Source of the DNA: Geobacteraceae bacterium
GTDB lineage: Bacteria > Desulfobacterota > Desulfuromonadia > Geobacterales > Pseudopelobacteraceae
Assembly (NCBI GenBank): GCA_027404165.1
Contig: DAHZCG010000004.1
Span: forward strand, 65,354 to 129,353
Direction: 5' to 3'
Length of the DNA stretch: 64,000 bases
The notes under the pieces were generated by a model. The model saw only the letters and a program-made list of their open reading frames with translations. It had not been told where the DNA came from and did not search any database. Positions 46,454-55,220 of this stretch are shown here, one piece after another. Numbering within the stretch: position 1 is the first letter of the stretch; each line of letters opens with the position of its first letter. A program made the position numbers and the translations under genes.

Positions 46454-46624
46454 CTAATGCTTGACAAGTAAATGAATAATATTGGTGGGCCAGCCTGCTG
46501 GTGGCTCATCAACAAGGATTATATATGCAATTACAAAAACAACTAACGCAATAAGTGTGTAAAGTAGAAGCTTAGATTTCTTTACCGGCACATCAAATTC
46601 ATATGGATCCTCTGGGTTCAACAT
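46454..46624 (-). CDS. Small single-pass membrane protein, 56 residues
   Basis: ATG at 46624 follows GGAGG by seven bases. The protein starts MLNPEDPYEFDVPVKKSK, then one membrane helix (LLLYTLIALVVFVIAYIIL) and a short tail with DEPPAGWPTNIIH. No family is known to me. The gene starts 13 bases after the truncated thioesterase and ends at a strong hairpin, so it is the last gene of the ilvE transcript. The good ribosome site and clear topology argue that it is real. Confidence 0.7.
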   Translation of the reverse strand: MLNPEDPYEFDVPVKKSKLLLYTLIALVVFVIAYIILVDEPPAGWPTNIIHLLVKH

Positions 46625-46636
46625 AATCCACCCTCC

Positions 46637-46840
46637 TTAACCTATTTGATAGCAATATGTTTGGGCAAATGATGTGATACAGAGGCATTCCCCAACTGCG
46701 TACGTAGTTTTTTTCTCGCCATAGGTGCGACCATGAACCATCATCTTAAGTTTCTCGGCAGAATCTACCTTGGCCTCCACGCGGACAACCTTATGCAATG
46801 GCAGCATGTTTTGGAAACTAACGTTCAGATTGCCGACCAC
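46637..46840 (-). pseudogene. Truncated hotdog thioesterase
   Basis: Sixty-seven codons encode only the back half of a hotdog domain (VSFQNMLPLHKVVRVEAKV, KLKMMVHGRTYGEKKTTYA). The front half with the catalytic helix is missing. The frame begins with a GTG overlapping the ilvE stop, as if a deletion joined the two genes. It could still be translated by coupling, but a stand-alone half hotdog is unlikely to be an enzyme. Confidence 0.6.
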
Positions 46841-47919
46841 TATTGAATATCAACGAATCTAATCCATCCGAACGTATCCACTACTGTACCAGCCTGTATT
46901 CCGGTCAGGGTGTCATATAAATTCTGTGTAATCTCACCGACGGCGCCACCACACAGTTGCAATGTCTCATTCTTGTAACTGAGCCTACCGACCGGCGTTA
47001 TGACGGCAGCGGTACCGCTGCCGAACGCCTCGGTGACCTTACCGTTTCTGATATCAGCCATCAATTCATGGATGTCGATGGGGCGCTCTTCGATCTCGTA
47101 GCCAAGAGTTAGTGCTAGTTTAAGCACCGAGTCGCGCGTCACTCCAGGAAGGATTGAACCTGTCAATGGGGCGGTGACGATGGTCCGTCCATAAACGAAG
47201 AACATGTTCATCGCCCCGACTTCGTCGATATAGCGCCGTTCTCGGCCGTCAAGCCAAAGCACTTGATCGAATCCCTTCTTTTTCGCATCCAGCCCTGCCT
47301 TAAGAGAACTGGCATAGTTGCCGCCGGTCTTGGCCTCGCCGGTACCGCCGGGTACCGCCCGCACGAAATGGTCTTCGACCATGATGCTGACTGGGGAGAA
47401 GCCAGAGTCGTAATAGGCGCCAACGGGAGAAAGGATCACATAAAAGTAGTAATGGTCGGACGGCTTGATCCCCAATACTGGTGCAACTGCTATCATGGCA
47501 GGGCGTATATAGAGTGAGGTGCCGGGTGCAGTCGGAATCCACTCCTGTTCAAGGGCCACCAGCCGTTCGATTCCCCCGAGGAACAGATCCTCCGGGACAG
47601 CTGGCATGCAGAGCCGATCAGCCGACTGGTTGAAGCGGCGGGCGTTCATCTCGGGGCGAAACAGTGCTACCTTGCCATCAACCCAATTGTAAGCCTTGAG
47701 CCCCTCGAAGATCTCCTGGGCGTAGTGAAAAACCATACAGGCCGGATCGAGCACGAACGGCTCATATGGCTTGATTCGGGCATCGCACCAACCCTGGCCG
47801 GCCCGCCATTCAACAAGCAGCATGCGATCGGTAAAATGTCTGCCGAAACCGAGCTGCGATTCGTCCGTGATCTTTGCTTTCGCCTTTTCCGCAGGTAGCG
47901 GTAAAATCCTGATGTCCAT
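46840..47919 (-). CDS. ilvE: Branched-chain amino-acid aminotransferase
   Basis: ATG at 47919 after GGAGG gives 359 residues, normal for the large fold-type IV aminotransferases. The PLP lysine is in GEAKTGGNYASSLKA. FGRHFTDRMLLVEW, HYAQEIFEGLKAY, VILSPVGAYYDSGF and AFGSGTAAVITPVG are family blocks. It interconverts Leu/Ile/Val and their 2-keto acids, either for synthesis or as the entry to branched acyl-CoA oxidation. The latter would connect with IcmF. It lies 54 bases downstream of a nitroreductase gene on the same strand. Confidence 0.94.
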   Translation of the reverse strand: MDIRILPLPAEKAKAKITDESQLGFGRHFTDRMLLVEWRAGQGWCDARIKPYEPFVLDPACMVFHYAQEIFEGLKAYNWVDGKVALFRPEMNARRFNQSADRLCMPAVPEDLFLGGIERLVALEQEWIPTAPGTSLYIRPAMIAVAPVLGIKPSDHYYFYVILSPVGAYYDSGFSPVSIMVEDHFVRAVPGGTGEAKTGGNYASSLKAGLDAKKKGFDQVLWLDGRERRYIDEVGAMNMFFVYGRTIVTAPLTGSILPGVTRDSVLKLALTLGYEIEERPIDIHELMADIRNGKVTEAFGSGTAAVITPVGRLSYKNETLQLCGGAVGEITQNLYDTLTGIQAGTVVDTFGWIRFVDIQ

Positions 47920-47972
47920 GATAGTCCCTCCGAATCTATATGATTTCAATGCACTGAATTACCCACGTTAGG

Positions 47973-48569
47973 CTACAAATATTTCACTTTTACCTCCAAC
48001 GATTTCTTGGGCGGCATTGCCCTTGTTTTTTCACTGTAACCAAGGGCCACTACCGCCATGAACTCGCCTTCGCGTTCCTCAAGCAGGCTCAGTACGTTGC
48101 CCTTTATCAGGTAAAGCACGCCAAGCCACACAGAGGATATCCCGAGAGATGTTGCTGCCAAAAGCAGGTTTTCAACGGCTGCAGCAGAACTTTGAATTTC
48201 CATGGTTCTGAAAAAATCAAAGTAATTCTCACCATCCACGCTAAACAGGTTGGTCGCATGCCGGATGAGCTCACCCGTATTTACAACCGCTATTACGACA
48301 GGTGCACTTGCTATGCTTCGTGCCGCCATTCTGAGAAGCGCTGAAGAAGATCTGGAAAATTCAGGAGACTTCAGATTGACCAGGTGTGCCAGTTCCTGTT
48401 TTTTCGTGACGCTGACGACAATAAATCGCCAGGATTGCTGGTTGTGCGCTGAGGGTGCATGATTGGCAGCCTGCAGAATCGTCAGGATATCCGCTTCTGA
48501 AAGCTCCTTGTCGTTAAACTGCCTGACACTCCGTCTCTTCTGTATATTTTCCAGGACGGGATTAAGCAT
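47973..48569 (-). CDS. Nitroreductase-family flavoprotein
   Basis: This FMN-dependent oxidoreductase has 198 residues. IQKRRSVRQFNDKELSEADIL begins the fold and contains the Arg-Ser-x-Arg FMN-phosphate motif. HAPSAHNQQSWRFIVVS and SLGISSVWLGVLYL are further conserved blocks. Members reduce nitro compounds or quinones with NAD(P)H, and the physiological substrate is not evident. GGGAG precedes the ATG. It is followed on the same strand by ilvE. Confidence 0.9.
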   Translation of the reverse strand: MLNPVLENIQKRRSVRQFNDKELSEADILTILQAANHAPSAHNQQSWRFIVVSVTKKQELAHLVNLKSPEFSRSSSALLRMAARSIASAPVVIAVVNTGELIRHATNLFSVDGENYFDFFRTMEIQSSAAAVENLLLAATSLGISSVWLGVLYLIKGNVLSLLEEREGEFMAVVALGYSEKTRAMPPKKSLEVKVKYL

Positions 48570-48677
48570 TATGGCTCCCTTTGCAATAATTATTATCTGA
48601 CAGCTCGTACAGATCTTATTTTTGTTCTGCCCAACGCTTCATACACATGAGTGAACCTCACGTATGGCAATGCCAGC

Positions 48678-49415
48678 TCAGTCCGGGATCATTGCCGCAA
48701 ACTGCTTTTCAACCTGTTTGGCGTTTTTTTCCAACTGTTCATGGACACCTCGGGACATGGGATCGGGGAAAATATCCTCAACATTGCGTTCCAGCCCTGT
48801 CAGAATTTCCGAGGCAACCTGAACCGGCGATGCCTTGGGTATTTCCTGCCCGGCCGTCATTTTCGTGTCCACGGGGCCGGGATATACTCCGACAACCTTG
48901 ATGCCGCGCGGGGCCAGCTCGGCCCGCACCCCTTGCAGCAGGGAGTGTCCGGCTGCCTTTGATGCACAATAGGTTCCATTTACCGGCAGATTGACCAGGC
49001 CAATGATGGAGCAGACATTCACAATTGTCCCGCCGCCATTGGCTTCCAGGATAGGGGCGAACGCCCGGCACATGGCCAGGGTGCCGAAGAAGTTGACTTC
49101 CATTTCCTCGCGCGAGGCCTCCATCCCGGCGAGTCCCAAGAGCGACACGCAACGATTGATGCCGGCATTATTGATCAGCAGGTTCACATCCACGCATTGT
49201 TCCGCGGCCATTGCCACACTGGCTGCAGAAGTAATATCCAGCCGGAGTGCCTCAATCCTTTCGGCATCGAATTGCGCCAATTCCTTAGCTGCCCCGATGG
49301 TCCGCGCTGCCGCGTAAACTTTCGCAGCTCCTCTATTCAGTAACTCCTTGATCAGGGCGCTGCCGACGCCTCCGTTGGCGCCGGTTACCAACACAATTTT
49401 TCCTTCCAGATTCAT
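48678..49415 (-). CDS. Classical short-chain dehydrogenase/reductase
   Basis: The protein has 245 residues. TGANGGVGSALIKELLNRG is the cofactor-binding loop, INNAGI the NNAG motif, VNVCSIIGLV supplies the catalytic Ser and TYCASKAA the Tyr-x-x-x-Lys pair, with YPGPVDTKM after it. All tetrad elements are present, so it should be an active NAD(P)-dependent alcohol/keto reductase. YAAART suggests that an Arg may read the NADP phosphate. The substrate is unknown. AAAAGGAG precedes the ATG. No clear operon partner. Confidence 0.92.
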   Translation of the reverse strand: MNLEGKIVLVTGANGGVGSALIKELLNRGAAKVYAAARTIGAAKELAQFDAERIEALRLDITSAASVAMAAEQCVDVNLLINNAGINRCVSLLGLAGMEASREEMEVNFFGTLAMCRAFAPILEANGGGTIVNVCSIIGLVNLPVNGTYCASKAAGHSLLQGVRAELAPRGIKVVGVYPGPVDTKMTAGQEIPKASPVQVASEILTGLERNVEDIFPDPMSRGVHEQLEKNAKQVEKQFAAMIPD

Positions 49416-49600
49416 GACTGCTCCTTTTAAACTTTGATTTTAAGTTTTGATGGTATTGTTGATTTTACAGTTTTTTATTATTTCAGTAAGCGGCAGGCTG
49501 ACGGCGATACATGGTCATGAACTGCAACAGCACAACAACCCCGATCGTGGAGGCGGCCTGGAGAGTTTGTACGTGATTTCATGGTGGTAACTATTTCTGA

Positions 49601-49942
49601 TCAAGAATCGACTGGCAGCCAGCTGATGTTTTGTAACGACATTCCTTCTTTGTAGTACAGGGAGGGGGTGAGCAGTACAAAGAAAATGTGGACATCCCGA
49701 TAACCGTACCTGCTGAGAATGGCATGCAGGGCCGCGGCAATGGCGTCATGTTTCTCCTGTGTCCGCGGAAACATGTATATTTCCAGTGAACGAGGTGTGG
49801 GCGTTATCTGCGTGATGCTGAGCAGCTCAACTTTGACAATTTCCCGCGGAACGGCAGCTGTACGGGAAAATTCCTCTACAAGTACCGGTAATTGCTCCCG
49901 CAGAAAAAGATTTTCGAAACCTTTGAACCTCAAATATGGCAT
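49601..49942 (-). CDS. DUF1904-like protein
   Basis: ATG at 49942 (GGAAG five bases before) gives 113 residues; the upstream TTG is less likely. MPYLRFKGFENLFLREQLP, TPRSLEIYMFPRTQEKHDAI and HIFFVLLTPSLYYKEG match my memory of DUF1904, small tautomerase-like proteins of unknown function. It starts 27 bases after the aaeA-like stop, so it may be the final gene of the efflux operon. Confidence 0.7.
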   Translation of the reverse strand: MPYLRFKGFENLFLREQLPVLVEEFSRTAAVPREIVKVELLSITQITPTPRSLEIYMFPRTQEKHDAIAAALHAILSRYGYRDVHIFFVLLTPSLYYKEGMSLQNISWLPVDS

Positions 49943-49968
49943 TGCATCTTCCGACTTTCTCAAAAATT

Positions 49969-50835
49969 TTAATTGGAATCACCGGCAATGACCGTACAGG
50001 TCATGCCTGCCGCAAGTGGCACAGTGTCCGGTATGGTGTCGATCTTGATTCGCACCGGGATGCGTTGTGCGAGCCGTACCCAGTTAAAAATCGGATTGAC
50101 GTCAGAGAGCAGTTCATGACCGGTGGGGTTGTCGTGATCGGTAATGCCACGGGAAAAGCTCTCGATATGCCCTTTCAGGAGAGGTGCATCGCCTATAAGC
50201 CGTATCTGGACCTGATCGCCCTGGTGCAGCAGATGGAGTTTCGTTTCCTCGAAATAACCGTAGACCCAGAACGAATTCTTGTCGATCAATGCCAGTTTCG
50301 CTACTCCCGCCGTTGCAAAGTCGCCGGGATGAACACTCAAATTGGTGACGTAGCCGTCAACCGGCGCACGTACCTCGGTACGGCGCATGTTCAGCTTGGC
50401 CGTCTCCACCGAAATTTCGGCATCCTGATATGCTGCTGTGGCTGAATCAGCCTGAGACCGGGCATTTTCACGGCTTTCAGCGGATACCACGACACCCTCC
50501 AGATGGCCGCGTCGCTCGGACTCCTGTTCCCGCATCGTCATTACGGCCTTGCTGACCGCCAAACGCGCTTTTGCCTGGTCAAGCGCCAAGCCATACCGTT
50601 CACGATCGACCGTGAACAGCAGATCCCCTTTGCGTACCACCTGATTGTCCCTGACGGCAACCCGGACGACGATCCCGGAAACATCGGCCGCAATGTTGAT
50701 CACGTCAGCGCGAACCCGTCCGTCACGGGTCCAGGGGGAGTTCATGTACCGGTTCCACAATCCCTTGCTCAACAGTATCGCTGCAGTGACGATGGCTATG
50801 GTTATGACAAAGTGAAACAGGTACCTTATTTTCAT
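49969..50835 (-). CDS. Membrane fusion protein, AaeA/HlyD type
   Basis: This 288-residue periplasmic adaptor has an N-terminal membrane anchor (about 5-25, YLFHFVITIAIVTAAILL). A biotinyl-lipoyl half follows (SPWTRDGRVRADVINIAADVSG), then a helical hairpin (residues about 85-150) and the second half (MRRTEVRAPVDGYVTNLSVHPGDF) with a beta barrel. RDGRVRADVI is typical of the AaeA/EmrA subgroup. It links the inner-membrane AaeB-like pump to the outer-membrane channel encoded upstream in the same operon. Confidence 0.92.
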   Translation of the reverse strand: MKIRYLFHFVITIAIVTAAILLSKGLWNRYMNSPWTRDGRVRADVINIAADVSGIVVRVAVRDNQVVRKGDLLFTVDRERYGLALDQAKARLAVSKAVMTMREQESERRGHLEGVVVSAESRENARSQADSATAAYQDAEISVETAKLNMRRTEVRAPVDGYVTNLSVHPGDFATAGVAKLALIDKNSFWVYGYFEETKLHLLHQGDQVQIRLIGDAPLLKGHIESFSRGITDHDNPTGHELLSDVNPIFNWVRLAQRIPVRIKIDTIPDTVPLAAGMTCTVIAGDSN

Positions 50836-50870
50836 ATGAAATTTCCTTTTAGTATCCGTACCGGGATCTG

Positions 50871-51071
50871 TTAACGGAGCGCGAGCAGGCCGCAGATGCC
50901 GAAAATGCAGAAGAAAATCGAGACCCGGAACAATGGCGGGTGCCAGACATGTCGATAGACGCCTATTCGTCCCATAATCCTGTCAAGTATCGTCTGGAGG
51001 ACTACGCTCACAAGGAATACGAGAAACAATGACGGCACCAGTGCGCCAAACAGGGAAAGCTCACGCGGCAT
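50871..51071 (-). CDS. DUF1656 small membrane protein (AaeX-like)
   Basis: ATG at 51071 (AAGGA eight bases before) overlaps the aaeB-like stop by 11 bases and gives 66 residues. A longer upstream frame exists but runs inside aaeB and is rejected. MPRELSLFGALVPSLFLVFL is the typical DUF1656 start, and two membrane helices are evident (about 10-30 and 45-64). DUF1656 proteins always accompany AaeA/AaeB-type pumps, and their exact role is not known. Confidence 0.9.
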   Translation of the reverse strand: MPRELSLFGALVPSLFLVFLVSVVLQTILDRIMGRIGVYRHVWHPPLFRVSIFFCIFGICGLLALR

Positions 51072-53247
51072 AGACAATATCCTTCGTAGTTTGTTCAGGT
51101 AGGCCGCCAACAGCGGTGGCGAGAGCTGTTTCATCATCGAGAAGTGATGTTCGAATGAGATGGAGCGAAGTCCACATACGGTGCAGGATATCCCTTTCAT
51201 GCGGGGCACGTGACTCCAACCCCATTTCATGCTGGATTGCGTTAATGGTCACCGTTACACTATCAAGGGCATCGTCGCGGTGACGGGCGGAAAGCCGGCT
51301 GAAAAGGCGTGCCGTCGACCGGATGCTTTCCTGTACCCTGTCCGACACATGGTGAGGCATCTGCATCATGGCCGTATCTTCCCGCACATGAATCACGGCG
51401 CGGCCGATCTCTCTGACCGAAAATAGCCAGGCGACAAGCCGCTGGTTTTGATCATCTGCCAGGTGCCTGGTTGATTCCAGCCTGTGCAGCAGGTCGTAGG
51501 TACCGCTTTCAAAACGGTTAATAAGGCCCGGAATCGGATCAAAACAGGCCGTGACTACCTGTCTGCGGATTTGACCGGCCAGACGGCGCTTGTACCAGGC
51601 TCCGGTGGCAGGCACCAGGGTCATGAATACCAATCCTGCTATTGCCGTACCTAATAGCGCAGCGGAACCTTCATTTATAACTCCAATAGGGTTGGATACC
51701 ATGGGATTCGACGGGGAAAGCATTGCACAGAAAAAGACCACGTAACCGGTACCGATGGCGATCCATCTGGGATAGGTGATGATGTAGGACCCGACCATTA
51801 AAAAGGGAAGGAGTGACGCACCGAAAAGTAGGAACCCGTCCAGCAGCGGCATGATGAGGCACGCAAACAGGACTGCGGAGACATACCCTGACCCGTGCCC
51901 CATGGTCATATGCCGTACCCCGCGGTATTGGTCAGGGGTGGACCCGAACAGAGCGCTCGTGACTGCCACAAAACTGAGGGCACTGGCACCATAGGGCCAC
52001 GCAGAGGCAATCCAGAACACACTGACCAGCAGAATTGAGACAAAAGCCTTTCCCCCGGCCAAAAGCGCAACAACCGGGTCGGTGTGCGTTGCAAAACAGA
52101 TGTCGTCCGGCGACTTTGGCCCCTGATCATTATCCGGCAGGTTTGCATAGGATCGTGTGTAGGCATGCAATTCGCGCAGGAAGCGGTGCAAAAGTTCAAT
52201 CGCCGTTTCGAAATCCACCGCATTTTGGGGGTCGCTGAGGGACGGATTATTCTTTTTCAACGCCGTTATTTTTCGCGAGAGAATTGCCCGGAATGCGGCA
52301 AGGCGACGGGCGCTCATACGCGCCGCTTCGGCACTGCGCGGAGATGCTCCGGTCGTTGCAAGTGTTTGTCCCAGTGAAGCGTACAGTTCAGTGAGCGCCT
52401 CCCCAGCCGGCGCGGCATTTTTTGTCAGCCGATTCATGATCTGGTGAAAGGAATAGAAGGTGGTTGATGCCGCCATAAATTCGCTATTGAGTTTTCGCAG
52501 CTTCAGGTCGCGGCAACGAACTTCCGAATCTTCCAGAACGGCTACGCTCCGTATGGATTCGAGGACAAGCACATTGCCGACCAGCTTCAACTGCATGGCT
52601 TCCAGTTCCGTGCGGCTTGCCGTACCGGAAAGCGATGCGCGCACGAAAGCCATGAAATCCGCATAGCGGTTTTGTATGTTGCTCTTTATCTGATCGGAAA
52701 GACGACGCGGAAGAATAATGTCGCTGACCACGCCGGCGCACAGAATGCCGAGTGTTACTTCCGAGAGTCTGGTAATCGCAAGCGAAAAGAATGCATGGGG
52801 CTGCGGCGCGGCCGCTAACCCGGCAAGGGCGGCCGAATATCCGGCAAGTACGAATCCGTATGATTTGAAGTCGCGAAAAAATGCGGCGCCAGCTGTACAG
52901 AAACCTACCCACAGCGCCAATCCGAGCAGAAACAGCACCGGTTCCTGTGCGCACAGGCTGATGAGCAGAAGGCTTACTGTGATGCCCCCCAGCGTACCGC
53001 CGATACGATAGAGACTTTTCGTCAGGATCATTCCCGTTTGAGGGCGCATGACAATAAAGACCGTTATCATCGCCAACCGCGGCTGTTCAAGCTGAAAGCG
53101 CATCGACAGCCACATGGCCAGAAGTGCTGCTAAAGCGGACTTAAAAACAAATATCCATCGCCACCCTTCCGTTTTACCCCATAGAGCGGTTTCTCGCTTC
53201 AGTGCGGACAGCCAGGGTGCCGTAGCACATGAATTGGAAAGACTCAT
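51061..53247 (-). CDS. FUSC/AaeB-type aromatic-acid efflux pump, inner-membrane subunit
   Basis: This 728-residue protein has two clusters of about five to six membrane helices (about 30-170 and 395-530) separated by a large soluble helical domain, with a soluble C-terminal tail. RLAMITVFIVMRPQTGMILTKSLYRIGGTLGG is the FUSC signature. The family exports aromatic carboxylic acids (AaeB) or fusaric acid. Its ATG overlaps the stop of the outer-membrane factor gene as ATGA. With the DUF1656 protein and membrane-fusion protein it forms a complete tripartite pump. Confidence 0.92.
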   Translation of the reverse strand: MSLSNSCATAPWLSALKRETALWGKTEGWRWIFVFKSALAALLAMWLSMRFQLEQPRLAMITVFIVMRPQTGMILTKSLYRIGGTLGGITVSLLLISLCAQEPVLFLLGLALWVGFCTAGAAFFRDFKSYGFVLAGYSAALAGLAAAPQPHAFFSLAITRLSEVTLGILCAGVVSDIILPRRLSDQIKSNIQNRYADFMAFVRASLSGTASRTELEAMQLKLVGNVLVLESIRSVAVLEDSEVRCRDLKLRKLNSEFMAASTTFYSFHQIMNRLTKNAAPAGEALTELYASLGQTLATTGASPRSAEAARMSARRLAAFRAILSRKITALKKNNPSLSDPQNAVDFETAIELLHRFLRELHAYTRSYANLPDNDQGPKSPDDICFATHTDPVVALLAGGKAFVSILLVSVFWIASAWPYGASALSFVAVTSALFGSTPDQYRGVRHMTMGHGSGYVSAVLFACLIMPLLDGFLLFGASLLPFLMVGSYIITYPRWIAIGTGYVVFFCAMLSPSNPMVSNPIGVINEGSAALLGTAIAGLVFMTLVPATGAWYKRRLAGQIRRQVVTACFDPIPGLINRFESGTYDLLHRLESTRHLADDQNQRLVAWLFSVREIGRAVIHVREDTAMMQMPHHVSDRVQESIRSTARLFSRLSARHRDDALDSVTVTINAIQHEMGLESRAPHERDILHRMWTSLHLIRTSLLDDETALATAVGGLPEQTTKDIVYAA

Positions 53248-54737
53248 AACGGCCGCTCTGACCCGGGGTGCGTTACCGGCACACCACCACCGAGGGCCTG
53301 CATCAGGCCGGCATAGGCATCAAGGAAATGCGCCTCAACCTGCACTTTTTGCTGAGTCTCCAGCAGGGTCTGATTCTGCGCATTGAGGACGATCAGATAA
53401 TCGGTAAGCCCTGCCCGAAAGCTTTTCAAAGCAATGTCATAGGCCCGCTTGGCCAGTGCTTTGGCTTCATTGACTTGGGTTCGTTGCTTACCCAGTGAGC
53501 GCAGCGTCACAATCTGATCGGCAACATTGTTCATTGCTCGGATCACCGTGTCATTATACGATTCAACCGCAATATCGTAGTCAGCGGTTGAGGCGCCCAG
53601 CTGGCTCCGCAGCCGTCCCCCCTCAAATATCGGCAGAGATATTGCCGGGCCGAAACCAGCTATCAGCGATCCCGGCGACAGAAACTGGGCGAAACCAAGG
53701 GATTGCAGCCCTGTAAACGCATTCAGGTTGATATTCGGATAAAATGCCGCCTTGGCCACACCAATACTCTTGCCGGCCGCTTCCACTCTCCACCGCTGAG
53801 CTACCACGTCAGGGCGACGCCCCAGGAGGTCTGCAGGGAGGAGATCAGGCAGCTGTGCCGGCAGGTCAAAACGAAGGGAAGGACGGCGAATCTGTTCACC
53901 ATCGCCAGGGCCTTTGCCGGTAAGGGCACTCAGCTGATTGTGCAGCAACTCGATGGACGCGGACATCCTCTCGATCTCCGCATGTGCCGCTGGCAACGGC
54001 GCCTCTGCCTGGCTCAGGTCGAGCTCGGTTGCAAGCCCCGCCGCAAAGCGCTTCCGCGTAATATCAAAGATCTCCTGTCGTTGTTTCAAGGTTGCCTGAG
54101 CGGTTTCCTCCAGCATGCACTGGAGTGACAACTGAACATAAATCCTGACCACCGTCGTTTCAAGGGCAAGTAGGACCTCTTGTGCCTCGGCGGCTGTCAC
54201 CTGTACGGAGTCCAGCGCTGCGGCAAGAACACTGCGGTTCTTCCCCCAAAGGTCAAGATCGCAGGCAATGTCGATCGTCGCGATGTTGTTCCAGGCCCAG
54301 TTCCCTGCATACGGCGCTTTTACAAAGTGATGCTCGGTGAACCGCTGTTCGCTGAAGGATGCACCCCCCTCGATGGTGGGTAGCAATGCCGCTGAAGCGA
54401 CACCTCTGAGCGCCTGTACTTTAGCAATGCGAGCTTGCGCAATACGCATGGTCGGGTTTCCCGACGTCGCCTCAATTACCAGCCGGTCCAACTGCGGGTC
54501 ACCATACGCTTTCCACCACTGTTGTGATGGCCATGAGGCTGCCGAAGGTGACTCCGGCTTAAGTATATGGCCGCCATTCAGGTGATTAGCATCAAGCAGG
54601 AGAGAATGGGGCGAAATAGCAGCCGGGAAACTGGCACAGCCGCCGAGAAAAAGCATCGACCCGATTTTCAGAAAACCACACAATTTAATTTTTATCAGAT
54701 CGAAAGACAGAACGAACTCCTGTGCGTTTTTATGCAC
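53244..54737 (-). CDS. Outer-membrane efflux lipoprotein (NodT/OprM family)
   Basis: This is a TolC-like channel of up to 497 residues. A lipoprotein signal is visible (IGSMLFLGGC, Cys about 36 of the longest frame). Two OEP repeats follow, with PSAASWPSQQWWKAYGDPQLDRL, IDIACDLDLWGKNRSVLAAA and DLLPADLLGRRPDVVAQRW. The true start is unclear: the longest frame opens with GTG and no good ribosome site, and nearer TTG or ATG codons would still give a lipoprotein signal. It is the second gene of the operon, 18 bases after marR, so translation may be coupled. Confidence 0.9.
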   Translation of the reverse strand: MHKNAQEFVLSFDLIKIKLCGFLKIGSMLFLGGCASFPAAISPHSLLLDANHLNGGHILKPESPSAASWPSQQWWKAYGDPQLDRLVIEATSGNPTMRIAQARIAKVQALRGVASAALLPTIEGGASFSEQRFTEHHFVKAPYAGNWAWNNIATIDIACDLDLWGKNRSVLAAALDSVQVTAAEAQEVLLALETTVVRIYVQLSLQCMLEETAQATLKQRQEIFDITRKRFAAGLATELDLSQAEAPLPAAHAEIERMSASIELLHNQLSALTGKGPGDGEQIRRPSLRFDLPAQLPDLLPADLLGRRPDVVAQRWRVEAAGKSIGVAKAAFYPNINLNAFTGLQSLGFAQFLSPGSLIAGFGPAISLPIFEGGRLRSQLGASTADYDIAVESYNDTVIRAMNNVADQIVTLRSLGKQRTQVNEAKALAKRAYDIALKSFRAGLTDYLIVLNAQNQTLLETQQKVQVEAHFLDAYAGLMQALGGGVPVTHPGSERPL

Positions 54738-54755
54738 GCTGCAGATTGCACAGTT

Positions 54756-55220
54756 TTACTTTTTAACCCGTTTCCGGGCGTCATTTACTGTTGCCTCCAG
54801 GGTCAGGACAAACCGTCCGAACTGTGCAATTTCAGCGTCGTTAAAGGGACTTAAAAGCTTATTTTCAAGGAGTGTTACGATTTCCCGGATGCGGGCTACG
54901 ATCAGTCGGCCCTCCGGAGTCAGACAGAGAAGCTTTGCACGGCGGTCCGTACCATCTTCCGACCGCTGGATCAACCCCTTGGTTACCAAGGTATCGATAA
55001 GGCGGACGAGGGAAGGCCCTTCAATGCCGACCGATGCCGCCAGGTCTTTCTGGCGAACACCGTCACCCAGAAGGTGCAGGTGCAAGAGGGGGCGCCAGGT
55101 GGCATCCGTCAGCCCGGCAGCTTGAAATTCATGGTCAAGCGTCTGGCGCCAGCGCCGTGTCAAGAGACCAATATGGTAGAGGAGAGTGTTGCGGTCGATA
55201 TTTCCGATATTATTGCCCAT
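54756..55220 (-). CDS. MarR-family regulator of the efflux operon
   Basis: The protein has 154 residues. The winged helix-turn-helix is RQKDLAASVGIEGPSLVRLIDTLVTKGLIQR with wing EDGTDRRAKLLCLTPEG. N- and C-terminal helices (LLTRRWRQTLDHEF; LLSPFNDAEIAQFGRFVLTLE) make the dimer. The sequence type is SlyA/HosA-like and senses small aromatic ligands in many relatives. It is the first gene of the operon, so it probably represses itself and the pump. A palindrome 13 bases before the ATG is the likely operator. Confidence 0.93.
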   Translation of the reverse strand: MGNNIGNIDRNTLLYHIGLLTRRWRQTLDHEFQAAGLTDATWRPLLHLHLLGDGVRQKDLAASVGIEGPSLVRLIDTLVTKGLIQRSEDGTDRRAKLLCLTPEGRLIVARIREIVTLLENKLLSPFNDAEIAQFGRFVLTLEATVNDARKRVKK

